Source: Halichoerus grypus
Taxonomy: Eukaryota; Chordata; Mammalia; Carnivora; Phocidae
Direction of reading: 5' to 3'
DNA: 64,000 bases
NCBI RefSeq assembly: GCF_964656455.1
Contig: NC_135712.1
Span: forward strand, 70,189,239 to 70,253,238
Positions 33,016 to 44,945 of the stretch are shown piece by piece (within the stretch, counting starts at the first letter, position 1; every line of letters begins with the position of its first letter). Under the pieces are notes generated by a model that had not been told where the DNA came from, did no database searches, and was given only the letters and a program-made list of their open reading frames with translations. A program made the translations under genes and the position numbers.

Positions 33016-33639
33016 AATAGACTCTCTAGACAAAACAAATAGGGAAAGGCTGATCTGTGAGCAAAATATCCTATAAAATATCCTAGTTGAGGGGAGAAAG
33101 CCACCTGTTACGAAGAAATGATTAGAGCTACTGTATTTCCTTTGTGGTTCTTTTTATTACTTTTTAAAAGAATCTATCATAGGCTATCAGTTGCTAGCCA
33201 GCCTGGAAATGGATGTACATGGGCAGACCTAGTCAAGAAGCAGGAGAAAAATGCCCTTTTGTTCCCACCTTGAACCAGCCTCCTCCACCTTCTTCCCCCT
33301 CCTTGGCGATCCGAGTCTTCCCAAAGTGCGTTCTGGCTTTGCCTTCCCTCCTCCGCTCCCTCAGCTCCTTCCCTCACCAGCACACTGGGGGTCAGGCTCA
33401 CCAGAGAAGCTGTAAAAACAGACACACCCCTGCCTCCTGGGGCCCCGTCTTTGCAGATTCTGACCCTGTAGGTCTGTGTGCAAGTTGGGGGGCTGTCTTT
33501 CTTGAAGCCCTCCATGTAAATCTGATGACACCACCCCATCGGTGTCTTTCATTCCTCATTATGTACCCCGGGACGTACCACGGTGTCTGGCAAGTTATAC
33601 GTCACAAATGAACTGAAGAACAAATGTTGTAAGGTCTTT
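33016..33639. other. unique sequence, nothing recognised
   Basis: Open frames of 120-132 codons on both strands overlap in 33177-33611. Neither resembles a known protein. Confidence 0.45.
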
Positions 33640-33785
33640 GTCCATGTGTATGGAAGTCAGCGTCACCTCTTTGGATTTTCACAACCATTTGTGAGGCAGA
33701 GAATGCAGTGGATTGTTCCCGCTTCACAGAGGCTGAGACGCGAAGGAACTTCCCCAAGGTCACACATGGAGGGACCAGAGGCTTA
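33640..33785 (-). repeat. MIR SINE
   Basis: ttttcacaaccatttgtgag, then ccgcttcacagaggctgaga and ggaacttccccaaggtcaca: reverse-complement MIR core. Confidence 0.7.
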
Positions 33786-35039
33786 GGGTGAGGGGCAGAG
33801 TTTAAGGAGGGGAGAAAGGAATTCCCATACCCATTACTTGGTAGGTAGAAGGGAGCAAGGCAAGGGGGCAAAAGAGGAAAATGAAGAGAAGGGACCAGAA
33901 AAGAAGTAGAGGAAGGTTAGAGGAGCCTGAGAGTATGGAAATGGATGGAACAAGATGACAAAAAAGCCCAGAAAGAGCAAGACTGCCGAGCAGGCACAGG
34001 TGGAGACCAGACAGGATTATGAGGAGGCGGGGCCAGAACCACTTTCTCCCCCGGGGCGGGGGGCGGAGGGACGAGGGAGACGGGCTAGCTCTAGAGAAAA
34101 GAGCTCGGAGGGTGTAAGGCCACAAACCTATTTCTGGGGAGCAGGCGTGTCCCCGAGTGTGATGTTTTCCCTGGGGTCAGAGCGCTTGGGCGCAGCGTCA
34201 CCAGGGAAAACACATCCTTCTGCTGACTCTGGCCTCTGCCCCCAGCCCTCCCCTCTGGGTCTGTGTGTTTAGGCAGCTGCACTGCATTTTTAGAACAATT
34301 TTTAACTTGCAAGCTGTGCCTGTGGAACCAGAATGTCTGGTCGAGACCAGTTACGTAACAGCCGCGGCCCTCCTGGGCGCCAAGGGCAACTGCCGCTCTG
34401 GCCCCACGCAGGTGTCGGCTAGGCCTAGTCAGAGAGGGCGGGAGGCAAAAGGAAGGGGTCCCCTTCCCACCTGGAGACCTGCGCCCCCACTTCTGGAGCA
34501 GGAAAGCTGAGTGGGACAGGACCCAGTGTGAGTTTTCCATCCAGGAGCCCTGAGGATGTACGTAGCTCTGTTCTGGTCTAAGGCTTCCTGAAGGATTTAG
34601 GCTAAATTGAAGAAAGAACTTCACCATTGCGATGGGCAATATGTGTTATACAGAGGTTTTTTCTGTACCTAATTAAAGATGATGTGTGATGAATAAAGTA
34701 GGCATGCACAGAACGGAGGGGTGGACTGTATGCCTTCTGGAAGACTGTCCCACCAATAGTTCGTGGTGTGTTGGGTAGATCCCAGGACAGGACACCCAGA
34801 TCTTAGTACCTAAGTGCCCAGATGGCAAAAAGACCAAATTTCAAAAAAAGGTTTGCAGAATTAAGATGAGGAACTAAGCTCATGACAGCCTCTACAGCTC
34901 CCCAGGCCAGGCCTGAGCAGAGGGAAGGAGGGAATGCAGACAGCCATCAGGATGGCTGGAATGCACGTTCCAGAATCGGCCCGGGGCCCACAGAAGCCAG
35001 AGAGGTGGGTGAGAGATGGAATCCCAGCAAGCCAGCGCA
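33786..35039. other. unique sequence, nothing recognised
   Basis: GC-rich centre (34020-34260, e.g. cccggggcggggggcggagg). The longest open frame (34091-34639, -, 182 codons) has no recognisable domain and is overlapped by frames on the other strand. No exon called. Confidence 0.5.
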
Positions 35040-35150
35040 CACTCTGCCGAGCCGCTGGCCCAACCTCCTCATTTTATAGACAGAAGACTGAGAAGTGACT
35101 CACTCGCCCAGTCACGTAGAGAAGAAGGTGATGAGGCTGGTAGATCAGTG
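35040..35150 (-). repeat. MIR SINE fragment
   Basis: ggcccaacctcctcatttta, then tagacagaagactgagaagt and cgcccagtcacgtagagaag: reverse MIR core. Confidence 0.6.
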
Positions 35151-35619
35151 ACAGTTAGGTCAAGGCCTGAAGGTCTTTCATGAACTTCAGAAGGGCGAAG
35201 GTGAGTCTAACTCTGACAGCTGCTGGAGTGGGTTCGAGGGAGGATTTGAGAAGCCCCTGGAGAGTTCTCAGCCCTGGCTCTGGAGCTGAGCCTTGGCTGC
35301 AAGCCACAGATAGGGAGGCATCTAAGAGGTGTAGAAGAAGAACAACCAACAGGACTCAGACATGGGCCTCCTGGGGCCAAACCAGGGACCCAAAGGGGTG
35401 GTGGACATTTCCACCCCGACCTCTCTTCCTCGGCTCCCACGTTACTGGGCCAACCCCGCCTGCTCTACCATGAGGCAGGAGCAAGGCACTAGCCGGTCAA
35501 CAGGCATCCATGGAGTCCCCTCTGTGCTGTGCGGTCCCTCCCTCCACTCACTCCTGCTTCCCCCTCACTCCCTCCCCTCCATTCACACAGACAGGCTGGA
35601 TCCCTGTCCACTGACTCTG
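35151..35619. other. unique sequence, nothing recognised
   Basis: Nothing recognised beyond short overlapping open frames. Confidence 0.4.
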
Positions 35620-36145
35620 TAAAGGCCCCCTTGGTCACATTGGCCTCACTCCAGGTCAGGCCCCACATTCACCTGGGCACCTGACACAGCCTCCTCACTG
35701 GTCCCCTGCCTCCCACCTCTGCTCCTGCCGTCCTCCTCCACGTAGCCAGCGACTAGAGGGTGCTCAAACACAAATCTGGTCATCTCACTCTCCTGAAACC
35801 TAGGCCTGGCTCCCCAGAGCCTCCAAGATAAAGCACCACCTCCTTGGGAGAGCATGCAAGTCCTTTGGGAGCGGGCCTTTCCCACCTTAGCCTTGCATCT
35901 TACCCTCTGCTGTGTTGCTTCCAGAACCCACCAAGACTTTTCACACATCTGACCTTTACACATACTTTTCCTTTGCCTGGGATGCTCATATACCTCCCGG
36001 TCCACCTGGGATATCTGCCACTCATCTTTCAAGTCTCAACCCAAAGCTGCTGCTTCTGGGAAGCCCTCCCTGATCTCAGGCAAAGGCTGGTATTTCTTCT
36101 CCGGAGCGCCCAGTGCTCGCCACATAGGTGCTAATTACCCATTCG
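35620..36145 (+). repeat. L2 LINE 3' fragment
   Basis: atctggtcatctcactctcc, then tggctccccagagcctccaa, acttttcctttgcctgggat, tcatctttcaagtctcaacc and ctgggaagccctccctgatc form a long, ordered sense L2 segment. Confidence 0.8.
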
Positions 36146-36154
36146 CTTATTGTG

Positions 36155-36710
36155 GTAGGCAGGCTCTGGTAGGATGGCTCAGGATCATCCTTGCGTCTTG
36201 GTGTCTCTCCCGTGTAATGCCCTCCCCTTGAGTGTGAGCTGGGCTCAGTAACTTCCTTGTAACGACAAGAATCCAGCAGAAGTTAAGGGATATCACTTCT
36301 GAGATTGATTACAAAAAGACTTGTCTCTGGCTTCTGACTTGGTTGCCCTCTCTCTCTCTCTCTCTCTCTCAGAGCCCTCACTCTGGAGTAAGCAAACTGC
36401 CACTTGGCATTGTCCTAGGGTGGGGCCCATGTGGTAAGGAACAGATGTCTCTAGCCAACAGTCAGTAAGGACTTGAGGTGAGTCCGCTGCCACCTGAGTG
36501 AGCTGGAAGCAGATTCTTCCTCAGTCAAACCTCTGAGGTAACTGCAGTGCGTGCTGACACTTGGTTGGTTTTACTGTGAGAGACTCTGAGTTAGAGGCAC
36601 TTGGCTAAGCTGTCCCCAGGTTCCTGACCCATAGAAACTGACATAACAAATGACTGTTGTGTTAAACCTTTAACTTTTGGGGAAATGTGTTACACAGGTA
36701 ACCAATAGAC
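36155..36710 (+). mobile_element. ERVL-MaLR LTR (MLT1-like)
   Basis: tgtggtaggcaggctctggt start, gtaatgccctccccttgagt, ctgggctcagtaacttcctt, a (CT)11 run at 36350-36370, caaatgactgttgtgttaaa and tggggaaatgtgttacacag end. The order matches an MLT-type solo LTR. Confidence 0.75.
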
Positions 36711-36805
36711 ATCTTCTCCATTGGCCTTAGATCTCCTTGGGGACTGACGTATTCATCTTTGGACTGGCTACGGCAGCTCACTGGGGACAACAAAAAGATA
36801 CTACT

Positions 36806-37008
36806 GGGGCGCCTGGGGGGCTCAGTTGCTTAAGCGACTGCCTTCCGCTCAGGTCATGATCCCAGGGTCCTGGGATCGAGCCCCGCATCGGACTCCCTGC
36901 TCAGCGGAGAGCCTGCTTCTCCCTCTCCCTCTGCCTGCTGCTCACCCTGCTTGTGCTCTCTCTCTCTGTCAAATAAATAAATAAAATCTTTAAAAAAAAA
37001 AAAAAAAG
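36806..37008 (+). mobile_element. CAN-SINE
   Basis: Head ggggcgcctggggggctcag, linker ctgcctgctgctcaccctgc, A15 tail. TSD aaagatactac / agagatactac. Confidence 0.97.
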
Positions 37009-37069
37009 AAGAGATACTACAAGTTTTGTGGATAGAAAATTTTTTTTAATAAATTAAATAAAGGTTACA

Positions 37070-37960
37070 TAAGATGAATCAGAATGGCATCAGCCTTCTC
37101 AACAGCAACCCTGGAAGTTAGAACACAATGGAACCAGATCTTCAAAATTCTGAGGAAAATGATATCCGATCCTCAGCGATTAAGTGGGAGTGTGAAACAT
37201 TTTCAGAAAAGATCTCAAAAATTTGCCTTCTGCACACCCATCCTTTGTCTCAGGAAGCTACTCAAGGGTGTGCTCTGCTGAAACAAAAATGTAAACCAAG
37301 AAAGGAGAAGGAATGGGATTCAGGAGCTGAAAGCCAAAAAAGTGAGGAGCAAAGGGACTGTCTACCTGATGATGAGGGAAGAGCCCAGGACACCAGCTGT
37401 GGCCGAGGCCTGGAGGGGGACCAGTCCAGCTCCAAGCAGGTCAGAAGGCTGACCAAGGGATGGTTCTGGTCAGGAAACGCAACTCTGAGACCAGCCAGTG
37501 TAATGAGCATATTGACTAGAGATTTATACACAAATAGGGGAGTGGTTGGGATTGAATTAGTAACAGATATACGGAATACTAAGCAAATGAGAAAAGTAAA
37601 GTAATTATTAACTATAGCAAAAACAAGATGTTGTACAGGAAAAAGTAATCGTAGTATACTATGTAAGCTGTGAATAGAGTTTACAAAGTCAAAAACATAA
37701 ACAGTGAATGTTGATCTAAAGAAAATTACAACATAACTAAATTGGGAGGAAGGGGGATGGGAAGTGTGTTGTGTGGTGGGGATGGGGAGAGCCAAATGAT
37801 CTAAATCCTAATCTTTCATAGTGAGAAGTCAATAGACAAAGAATTAGCTCAAAAAGTGGAAAACGGTTGCCCCTGAGTTGGAAATGGGGTCTGAGTTGGA
37901 AATGGGGTCTGAGTTGCAAGAGATAACTGTTTTTCATAACAAGTCTTACAGAACTATTTA
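37070..37960 (+). mobile_element. ancient L1-related (HAL1/L1ME-like) fragment
   Basis: tcaacagcaaccctggaagt, then cttcaaaattctgaggaaaa, acattttcagaaaagatctc, tctcaggaagctactcaagg and aaaccaagaaaggagaagga match a dispersed ancient L1-related sequence. Open frames here (158 and 177 codons on opposite strands) are incidental. An 18-bp tandem repeat lies at 37873-37908. Confidence 0.5.
37873..37920. repeat. 18-bp tandem repeat, 2.4 copies
   Basis: ctgagttggaaatggggt at 37873-37890 and 37891-37908, then a partial third copy (ctgagttg). Confidence 0.95.
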
Positions 37961-38013
37961 ACTCGTCAAACTATGTAAGTATAACGCTTTTAGAAATTAA
38001 AATAAAAGTCTAC

Positions 38014-38170
38014 TGGGGTGCCTGGGTGAGATCTCTGGGTCCTGAGACCGAGCCCCCGTGTCACTGCTCAGCAGGTGGTCTGCTTCTCCCTCTCCCTCTG
38101 CCCCTCCCTCCACTCATGCTCTCTCTCTCTCTCAAGTGAATGAATAAAATCTTTAAAAATTTTTTTAAAA
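38014..38170 (+). mobile_element. CAN-SINE with deleted head segment
   Basis: ggggtgcctgggtgagatct: the head jumps from the 5' box to ctgggtcctgagaccgagcc, losing about 40 bp. Tail gaataaaatctttaaaaat. TSD aataaaagtctac (38001-38013) / aatataagtctac (38171-38183). Confidence 0.93.
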
Positions 38171-38279
38171 AATATAAGTCTACCACAATTTCTACATATA
38201 GAAGATGCTCAGTAAGTGTCTACCATAACTATTCCCTCCATATGACGTCTTCATCAGACAGCTTGCCATACTCACAGGT

Positions 38280-38710
38280 GGATGTGACATGTTAGGACAC
38301 TTGGCTGCAGGTGATGAAGCCTCAACTCAAACTGGTGAATGCACAAAAGGGGATAGTATTATGTTGTGTCACAAATAAGCTTCAGTCATGGCTGGATCCA
38401 GGTGTCTACATGGCACCAGCAGAGATCTTTCTGTCTCCATTTCTTGGTTCTATATCCTGTGTTGGCTTCATTCTCAAGTGGGCTCCTCTCACACCTTAGC
38501 AAGCTGGTCTCCTGCACCAGCTTTCTGGGTTTCAATCCTGCCAGCTTCATGATCCTAGTGGAAGGAGAGGGTCTCGGCCTGGTAGTTGTAACAAAATGCT
38601 TGGGATAGACACTCGCTGATCTGGCTTGGGTCACATGCCTATCCCTGAACAGATCACTATGGCTGAAGAGATAGAGCACTGTGGCTAAGCCTGAGTCGTA
38701 TGCCCACCCC
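38280..38710 (+). repeat. ancient dispersed repeat, family not assigned (copy 2)
   Basis: ggctgcaggtgatgaagcct, then caactcaaactggtgaatgc, tggctggatccaggtgtcta, gttggcttcattctcaagtg, cttgggtcacatgcctatcc and gtatgcccacccctggaccc. Same general layout as 22420-22705. Confidence 0.5.
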
Positions 38711-39049
38711 TGGACCCATGGACAAAGTGAGGCTAAAATGGTCTCGAAAAGGAAATCTGGGTGCTGTTACTAGAAAACGAGAAGATGAATGCTGCAAAAC
38801 CAACAGTTGGTGCCCTCGCCTGAAGCCTGAGACTGCTGCTTGCCAGCCTCAGTGAGGAGCCTCGAGTTAGGAACCACCTCCAAAAATACTATATAACTGA
38901 TTTGGGTCCCTCTGCTTCACAAGAGCCCATCAGTATTTAAAGACATGTCCCATGTTCCCACATCTTCCTGTCTCCAGGGAAACAAGCCTAGATCCTCTGA
39001 TTTTCCTTGCATGACCATTTCTAGACTCCTCACCTCTCTGGCTCTTTCC
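38711..39049. other. unique sequence, nothing recognised
   Basis: Nothing recognised. Confidence 0.4.
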
Positions 39050-39480
39050 CTGGATGCTGAGTAGTGTCAAATACTAAAAGATGGTACCCAGAGTTGAATG
39101 AAGCTCCAGATCAGCCCAAATGCCCATGGGTTGCCTGTCTCATTTCTCCTGGTCAGCGTAGCACCTTAAACGTGCATTAGCTTTGGCCTGACTGCAATGT
39201 GCTGTTGGCTCGTACTCAGCTTTGGCCAATATCTCTCAGTATATGAGCTGTCATTAAGCCAGGGGTTCCTCATTCTGCATTCTTTGAACCTAAATAAAGG
39301 AATTTGTCATTGATAAATTTCAGCTTTTAAATTTGGCCCATTATTCAGTTTGTTGAGGTGTTTTTGAATATAGATTCTATCTTCAGTACTAAGCATCTCT
39401 CCAGGTTTTGCATAATCCACCTATTTGATTGGCAGACCTACTCTTGATTTTCATCCCAGAGGATAATAGGATAAATTAGG
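39050..39480 (+). repeat. possible ancient amniote repeat
   Basis: ttcattctgcattctttgaa followed by atttcagcttttaaatttgg, cccattattcagtttgttga and tctccaggttttgcataatc recalls a dispersed amniote LINE-like repeat. Family uncertain. Confidence 0.35.
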
Positions 39481-39564
39481 GTCAAGGATAAAGCCCTCTG
39501 TCCTACTACCCAAGTCCACATGATATCTTGTGATTATGCAATCAGCTATGGAGTAACCAAGTTG

Positions 39565-40045
39565 TTTAGTTTCCTAGGGCTACCAAAACACATTACCACA
39601 AACTGGGTAGCTTAAAACAACAGAAATTCATTCTCTCACAGTTCTGGAGGCCAGAGGTCCTAAGTTGAGGTGTCGGTAGGGCCACGCTCCCTCCAAAGAC
39701 TCTAGAGAAGAACGCTTCCTTGCCTCTTCCTAGCCTTTCTTGGCTGTCGGCAATCCTTGACATTCCTTGGCTTTTGCTGCGTCCCTCCATCTCTGCCTCC
39801 ATCTTTACGTGGCATTCTTCCCTCCGTGTGTGTCTTCTATGTGTTTCCGTGTCCAAATTTCCCTATTCTTGTATGATGCCAGTCATTGGATTTAGCACTC
39901 ACCCTGTTCCAGTATGAGTTCATCCTAACTAGATAACATCTACAAAGACCTTATTTTCCAAATAAGGTCTCATTCACAGGTACCAGGGGTGAGGACTTCC
40001 AACATATCTTTTGGGGGGACACAGTTCAACCTACTACATAAGCGA
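39565..40045 (-). mobile_element. ERVL-MaLR LTR (MST/MLT1-like), reverse
   Basis: gtttagtttcctagggctac, then attaccacaaactgggtagc, acagttctggaggccagagg, aatccttgacattccttggc, caaagaccttattttccaaa and ggggacacagttcaacctac. It is the reverse complement of the same family as 53333-53765. Confidence 0.85.
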
Positions 40046-40329
40046 TATCAGACTTCATCTCCCACATCTCCTTCTTGACCTCCAAGCTCTATAGAGCATC
40101 TCTATCAGAAGCTTTGCTACGATCCAGATGGCCATGGGAGTCCATGCGCCCCAACCCCCATAAGCAGTCAACGTGATCTACTCTAGGGTGGTGGTTGCCA
40201 CCAGGAGCTGCATGTGGGCTGCCCTATCCCTTTCTACTTTTCAGAGATTCTGATCGGCTCTCCCCCTGGGGGAGGCCAGGATCTCCTGGGGGTGTAGGAA
40301 GGGGGTAGCTGGAGGAGGGAGGCCATAGA
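40046..40329. other. unique sequence
   Basis: Nothing recognised. Confidence 0.4.
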
Positions 40330-40500
40330 GTAGCACGGTTAAGAGCTTGGACTTTGGAATGAGACAGACCTGTGACTTTGGGCTAGATTATTCAACCTCT
40401 CTTGCATCTCATTTTCTTCCCCTGTACATGTGAGTGATAAAACTCACCATCCTTACGAGGATGAAATGACAGCCCAGGATAGAAGTGGCTATTTGCCGAC
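40330..40500 (+). repeat. MIR SINE (first of two)
   Basis: acggttaagagcttggactt, ctgtgactttgggctagatt and aacctctcttgcatctcatt, followed by tacgaggatgaaatgacag. Confidence 0.8.
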
Positions 40501-40534
40501 CTTCCTGCAGCTGCTACTGCGGTTAGCTGCTGGG

Positions 40535-40715
40535 GATCTGGGTCAATCTAGATCTGAATCCAGATCTTGGGTGTCCCCTGAGGCATGTTCCTTGACTCGG
40601 CTAAACCCTTTTCAGGCTTCCGCATCTGTAAAACGAGAAACCTGACTCTCAGGGTGTTGTGAACTCTGAGTACACCCAGCACAGAGCCTGGGGCACAGTC
40701 AAAGCAGTGTAAATC
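40535..40715 (+). repeat. MIR SINE (second of two)
   Basis: tctgaatccagatcttgggt, cttccgcatctgtaaaacga, cagggtgttgtgaactctga and cacagagcctggggcacagt: MIR in sense, directly downstream of another MIR. Confidence 0.75.
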
Positions 40716-41199
40716 TTTGCTTTTTTCCCTTCCCCTCTTCTCCGGTGAACAAAGGAAGTGATGTTAGTCTGACATGACCTATTCTTAGGAAACTCACGGT
40801 GGCTCCTTTACAATCGCTCTGTTTTCTCTACCCCTGGGGAGAGACCTTGGATTTTATTTTGAGCCTGTCTTTGTAAAGGCTCTAAATTAGAAACAAAATG
40901 CTAATTAAACTAGATATATATATATATCTTTCTCCACCAGGCCACTTAGTTCTTTAGGAAGCCATCTTAAGTTACTATTTTTATCTTCCTGCCCATTTTC
41001 CCCAGGCAGTTAAGTGAAGGCAGGGGGTTCATAATGGCTCCGGTGGCCAGGTAGTAGAGGGGTGACAGGGGTGGAACAGGGCTTCGATCCACACTCTCAG
41101 ACTCCAAGTCCTACGCTTTGCCTTTACATAACAAAAAATTAGATTTCTCAAAAAGAATTACATATGTAATTACATAAGCTGAATTACATATGTGAACTA
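40716..41199. other. unique sequence with (TA)n
   Basis: A (TA)8 run near 40912-40927. attacatatgtaattacata (41158-41177) is a local palindrome-rich AT stretch. Nothing else. Confidence 0.45.
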
Positions 41200-41590
41200 A
41201 TTTTTTTTAAGAAAAATCCGAACATTACTGGTAAACCTCAAGGTTCTTTGTCAGTCACTTTCCATCAGAACTTGTCCCTTTCCCCACATCCCCAGGGGTA
41301 ACTACTATTTATGGGTTTGATATGTATGCCCCAGCACTTTAAAAAATAGAGACATTTCCATTCCTTTATTTCTATACAAACCTACACAAAATACATTGTA
41401 TTGTGTTTTGGGGGGGAGTGTTTTCACAGAGATGGCATCATGTATCACACATGGTTTGGCAACTTGCCTTTTTTTCCCCCCACAGCACATTTTGAGAGTT
41501 CTCCCGTTGAAACCCATATATCTGGTTTGCTCCTTTGGTCTGTGGTATTCCACTCAAACGTGCTACGCTTGATCGACCCTTCTTCCTCTG
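41200..41590 (-). mobile_element. ancient L1 (L1ME-like) fragment, reverse
   Basis: ccacatccccaggggtaact, then actatttatgggtttgatat, gatggcatcatgtatcacac and tctgtggtattccactcaaa resemble reverse L1M sequence. A 217-codon minus-strand open frame (41445-42098) starts in unique DNA and ends in this remnant; it is not a gene. Confidence 0.5.
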
Positions 41591-42764
41591 GTGGTAGCCC
41601 TCTGCCCCTGCCCCATTTCCCACTGCTTCTGAGGGCTGGAGGCTTTGTGGAGCAGGTCCTGAGCCACCTTTCAGGAAGCCTCCTGGGCTCACACTGGAAA
41701 GGCCAGACTCCTGGGGAGTTCACTTTGAAAGCAGGACCACCCGCAGACCCTAACTGTCTGGGTTCGAGATCAAGGACTTCCCCCAGGCCACCTGCTGCAG
41801 AAGTAGGAAGGCCGGGCAGAGCCCCAGCAGCTTGCTGCAAACTTGGGCCCAGGCCTCCGCAGCTCTGCTTGCCAACAGGACCTGCTAACAGTGGGAGATA
41901 AAAAGAGCAGTACAATAAACACGATAACTGGGCTGTTATTGAGTGAAAGGCAGCAGTAAAAACAAACCAACTGATTACAGTGCAAATACAAAAACAAAGA
42001 GAGATTAGATCCTTTTTGACCAGGCCTTGATCTAAATAAGAACTCACCAAGAACAAGGCCTGAGGGGGGTGGCAGGGAGCCCCTCCCCATGGGAGCACTT
42101 CCTCTATCCTGCAAGAATTCCTCCTTCCTCCTGGAATCGAGGCTGGGGTCCTGCTGAGCCGTCGTCCTTGTTAGGGCCCGCTGCAGTGAACTCCCAGCCC
42201 AGACTTCTTCCAGTTCAGTGGCTACACATTTGAATCACCCAGCAAGATTTAAAACAAATAAGCAAACAATTTCCCAGTGGGTGGGGGTAAATCGTTTGGG
42301 GGGTGGGGAGCTGTGAATTCACACTACATTAATTGAGAGTTCTTGCTGATTTCCATGGCCCATTTAAGTGACTCAGCTGGTTGACCAATGGGCTTGCAAA
42401 TTCATTCATTCAGTAGAGTGGCATCCACTGAGAACTCCTTGTAGCTTTTCTTGCTTTCTAAGAATTTCCAATATATACCATGGTCACTGAAAAAAATCAA
42501 CGAATCAAATTTCACTGTGATTTATAGCCAAATAACTTATAAAGCAACTTTCTTAAATCCCTTTCAGAACGTTTACAGCAGAAAATACTCAATATGGGCT
42601 GCAGGCACATCTGACCCTGTTTGACAGGATACGCTGGGGCTTCCACAAGAGAGTATTTTCAGGGCCTACAGAGAGAACACGGGAGAGAAGGGGGTCCCCA
42701 CTGTGGGCAGGGGGACAGAAGATGCAGCCCCCTGGCTACAGAAATCCTCCTCTGCGACCTGTAG
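41591..42764. other. unique sequence, possible MER5-like scrap
   Basis: ttcagtggctacacatttga and atcacccagcaagatttaaa (42215-42255) weakly recall a MER5 start. Otherwise nothing recognised. Confidence 0.4.
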
Positions 42765-42880
42765 AGTTCACAGGGCACTTTCACACCGAAGGAAGCTTCC
42801 AAGATTCCGAGAGGTAAAGTAACTTGCTCAAGGTCAAATGGCCAGGTCTCAACTCAGGACTTCTGAGCCCAGAAAGAGGC
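42765..42880 (-). repeat. MIR SINE fragment
   Basis: gagaggtaaagtaacttgct, caaggtcaaatggccaggtc and tcaactcaggacttctgagc: the reverse MIR core, well preserved. Confidence 0.75.
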
Positions 42881-44854
42881 CTCTTTCCAAAATATACTAG
42901 GCCCCTCCTCATGGAGTCTGAGACCTCGACTCACGTCTGGAAGATTTAAAGTTGGGGTACTCCCTCCCTTTGCTCCTTTCTTGACTTTCAGCCATGCCCT
43001 GCAGGGGCTGACCTGGCAGACCACAAGTTGATCCCACCTGAGCCATGAGTGCCCAAAGGGGGTGGGGGACTGTGAGCCCACAGCCTCCTGACACCCAGGA
43101 GAAAGTCTTAATTACCCATCTCCCGGCCACACCCCTGCAAGGCTTCCCAGGACAGGAGAGGTGCCTGCGGGGCAGGAGTCAGGGAAGCCGGGAAAGCTTT
43201 CAGACCTTCTGCAAGGGCGAGGAGGCATGCAGTGTGGTTTAGGAACCAGAGCTGCTGATCCCCAGGGCAGCCCAGGTCATACAACCCAGTAGGTCAGCCA
43301 GGCAGGTAGCCGTTCCTACAAAGATGGGGGGATTTCCCCACCCCTTGCAGTGAGACACACCTCCCCAGGAGGTCCTTACAGACCCCCCCCTTCAGTGGCA
43401 AAGCTACCGTCCCCCTTTTCCTGAACTGGGGAGGGTTGGGGACTCCCTGCGTGGTCAGGGTCTCCTCAAAAGTGCAGCATTGTCTCAGTAGGAGTGAGCT
43501 CGGGGAGAGAAAACAGTTGATTGCCTCGTGTGTCATCGACTCTGGCCCGCTCTGCGCTTGCTCACGTGGAGGGTGGGGCCTGGGGAGGTAGCCCCAAATA
43601 GCCCTCAGGGTGGCCTGGGCGTTCTGGCCTCCGAGGTCAACATTGCAACTGAGAATCCTGGAGAGGCTCTGCTCTATACCCTCCTTGGCGTGTGTCCCCG
43701 GGCGAGGCCAACTGGGCTCAGCTGGGAGGAAGAGAGGGCAAGTTCCCTGTGCACTGGTGAGGGAGTCTGTTCCCCGAGGCAACCTCTCCCGACTCTAAAA
43801 TTATATGTGGATTAAGAACACTCCATCTGGTAGGAGCAGATGGAATCGGGCAGAAGCATAATCAGGACACTGGGTTTCAGATCTATGGCTCTCCATATAT
43901 CAAGAAGAAAAATATAAAAGACAAAAAGCCCAGGAGAGAAGTGTATGATGAGGTGTGTGTGTGTGTGCACGCGGTGTTTATGTGCCACATGATGTGGGGA
44001 GGGGACACTGACTCAGCGCGTGTGATAGGAAGGTGATTTTGCAAGGAGCGGATTAATCAAAGGAAATGGGAAATTGAAGTCAGAGTAGATGAGGGAACCG
44101 AACAGTGGGGCAAACGAGGAGCAGAGAAAGACAGCCATGCCCTCCAGGCTCCCAGAGCACAAAACAGTCTAACAGAAGTCTGCAGAAGGAGAGGAGAGGT
44201 CCTGCTGACGTGGGATCCTGGAGGGCCTAAGGGCGACCGTCCCTCCCTGACCCAAGAGTGAAAGCAGCAGGAAGTGCCGAGTCCGTCAGTCCAGAACCGG
44301 GCTACGGGCTATGAGCAACACAAAACCTGACCTGCAGGTAAAGGTACTTGAACAAATAGGGGTTTCTTTGTTTCACAGAAGAAAATACCCGAAAGCGGGT
44401 GGGTCTGCTGCTCAGTGGTGTTGGGGCTGCGATCTCTGTGGTTCTCTTGGCTTTTCCTGTGGAAATAGTTACTGTGGTTTCAAATATCAGGAACCTTTTC
44501 AAAGTAGGGAGAAAGAGAAGGGCACGCAGCCAGGCAACCTGTCCCAGGAGGCTCCTTCCACTCGCGGCGCACGGGCCAGAACCAGTCACGTGGTCACCCC
44601 AGCCACAGGCAGGCTGGGGACACAGAGCGCCGGCTTGCCAAGGCCGAGCCGAGGCGGGGGGCTGCTCTCAGGGAAGAAGGGGAAGTAGAGAGCGGGAAGG
44701 CAAGCACGCCCCGACCCGACAGCCCGGATGGCAAACGTTTTCGGTAAAGACTAAATTAATATTCCAAAGTTGAGCTGAAAGAGTCTCCAGAAAGCAGCGA
44801 GGCCCTGCTTTGAGAAGGGCAATCCAAGACCCTTGAGGCCATCACTTCAGTCCT
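42881..44854. other. unique GC-moderate sequence, nothing recognised
   Basis: The longest frame (43294-43782, -, 162 codons) overlaps frames on the other strand and shows no known domain. A gtgtgtgtgtgtg run lies near 43953-43966. No repeat or exon recognised. Confidence 0.5.
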
Positions 44855-44945
44855 CACTAACTGTCCCCTTTAATGTCCACAGCGACCGCCTGAGGTCAAT
44901 GCCCTGGTTTCTCCCACACTGCAGACCGGGAAGGAGAGTGTCCTG
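44855..44945 (-). repeat. weak MIR-like fragment
   Basis: taatgtccacagcgaccgcc, then tgaggtcaatgccctggttt and cactgcagaccgggaaggag is a GC-shifted version of the reverse MIR core. Confidence 0.35.

Noticed and set aside
34091..34639. 182-codon open frame on the minus strand
   Set aside because: GC-rich chance frame with no domain, no splice context that I could argue for, and competing frames on the plus strand.
37262..37795. 177-codon open frame on the minus strand
   Set aside because: Lies within an ancient L1-related fragment and is overlapped by a 158-codon plus frame; neither resembles a known protein.
41445..42098. 217-codon open frame on the minus strand
   Set aside because: It runs from unique DNA into a reverse L1M remnant, overlaps long frames on the other strand and contains no recognisable domain. 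Consistent with chance.
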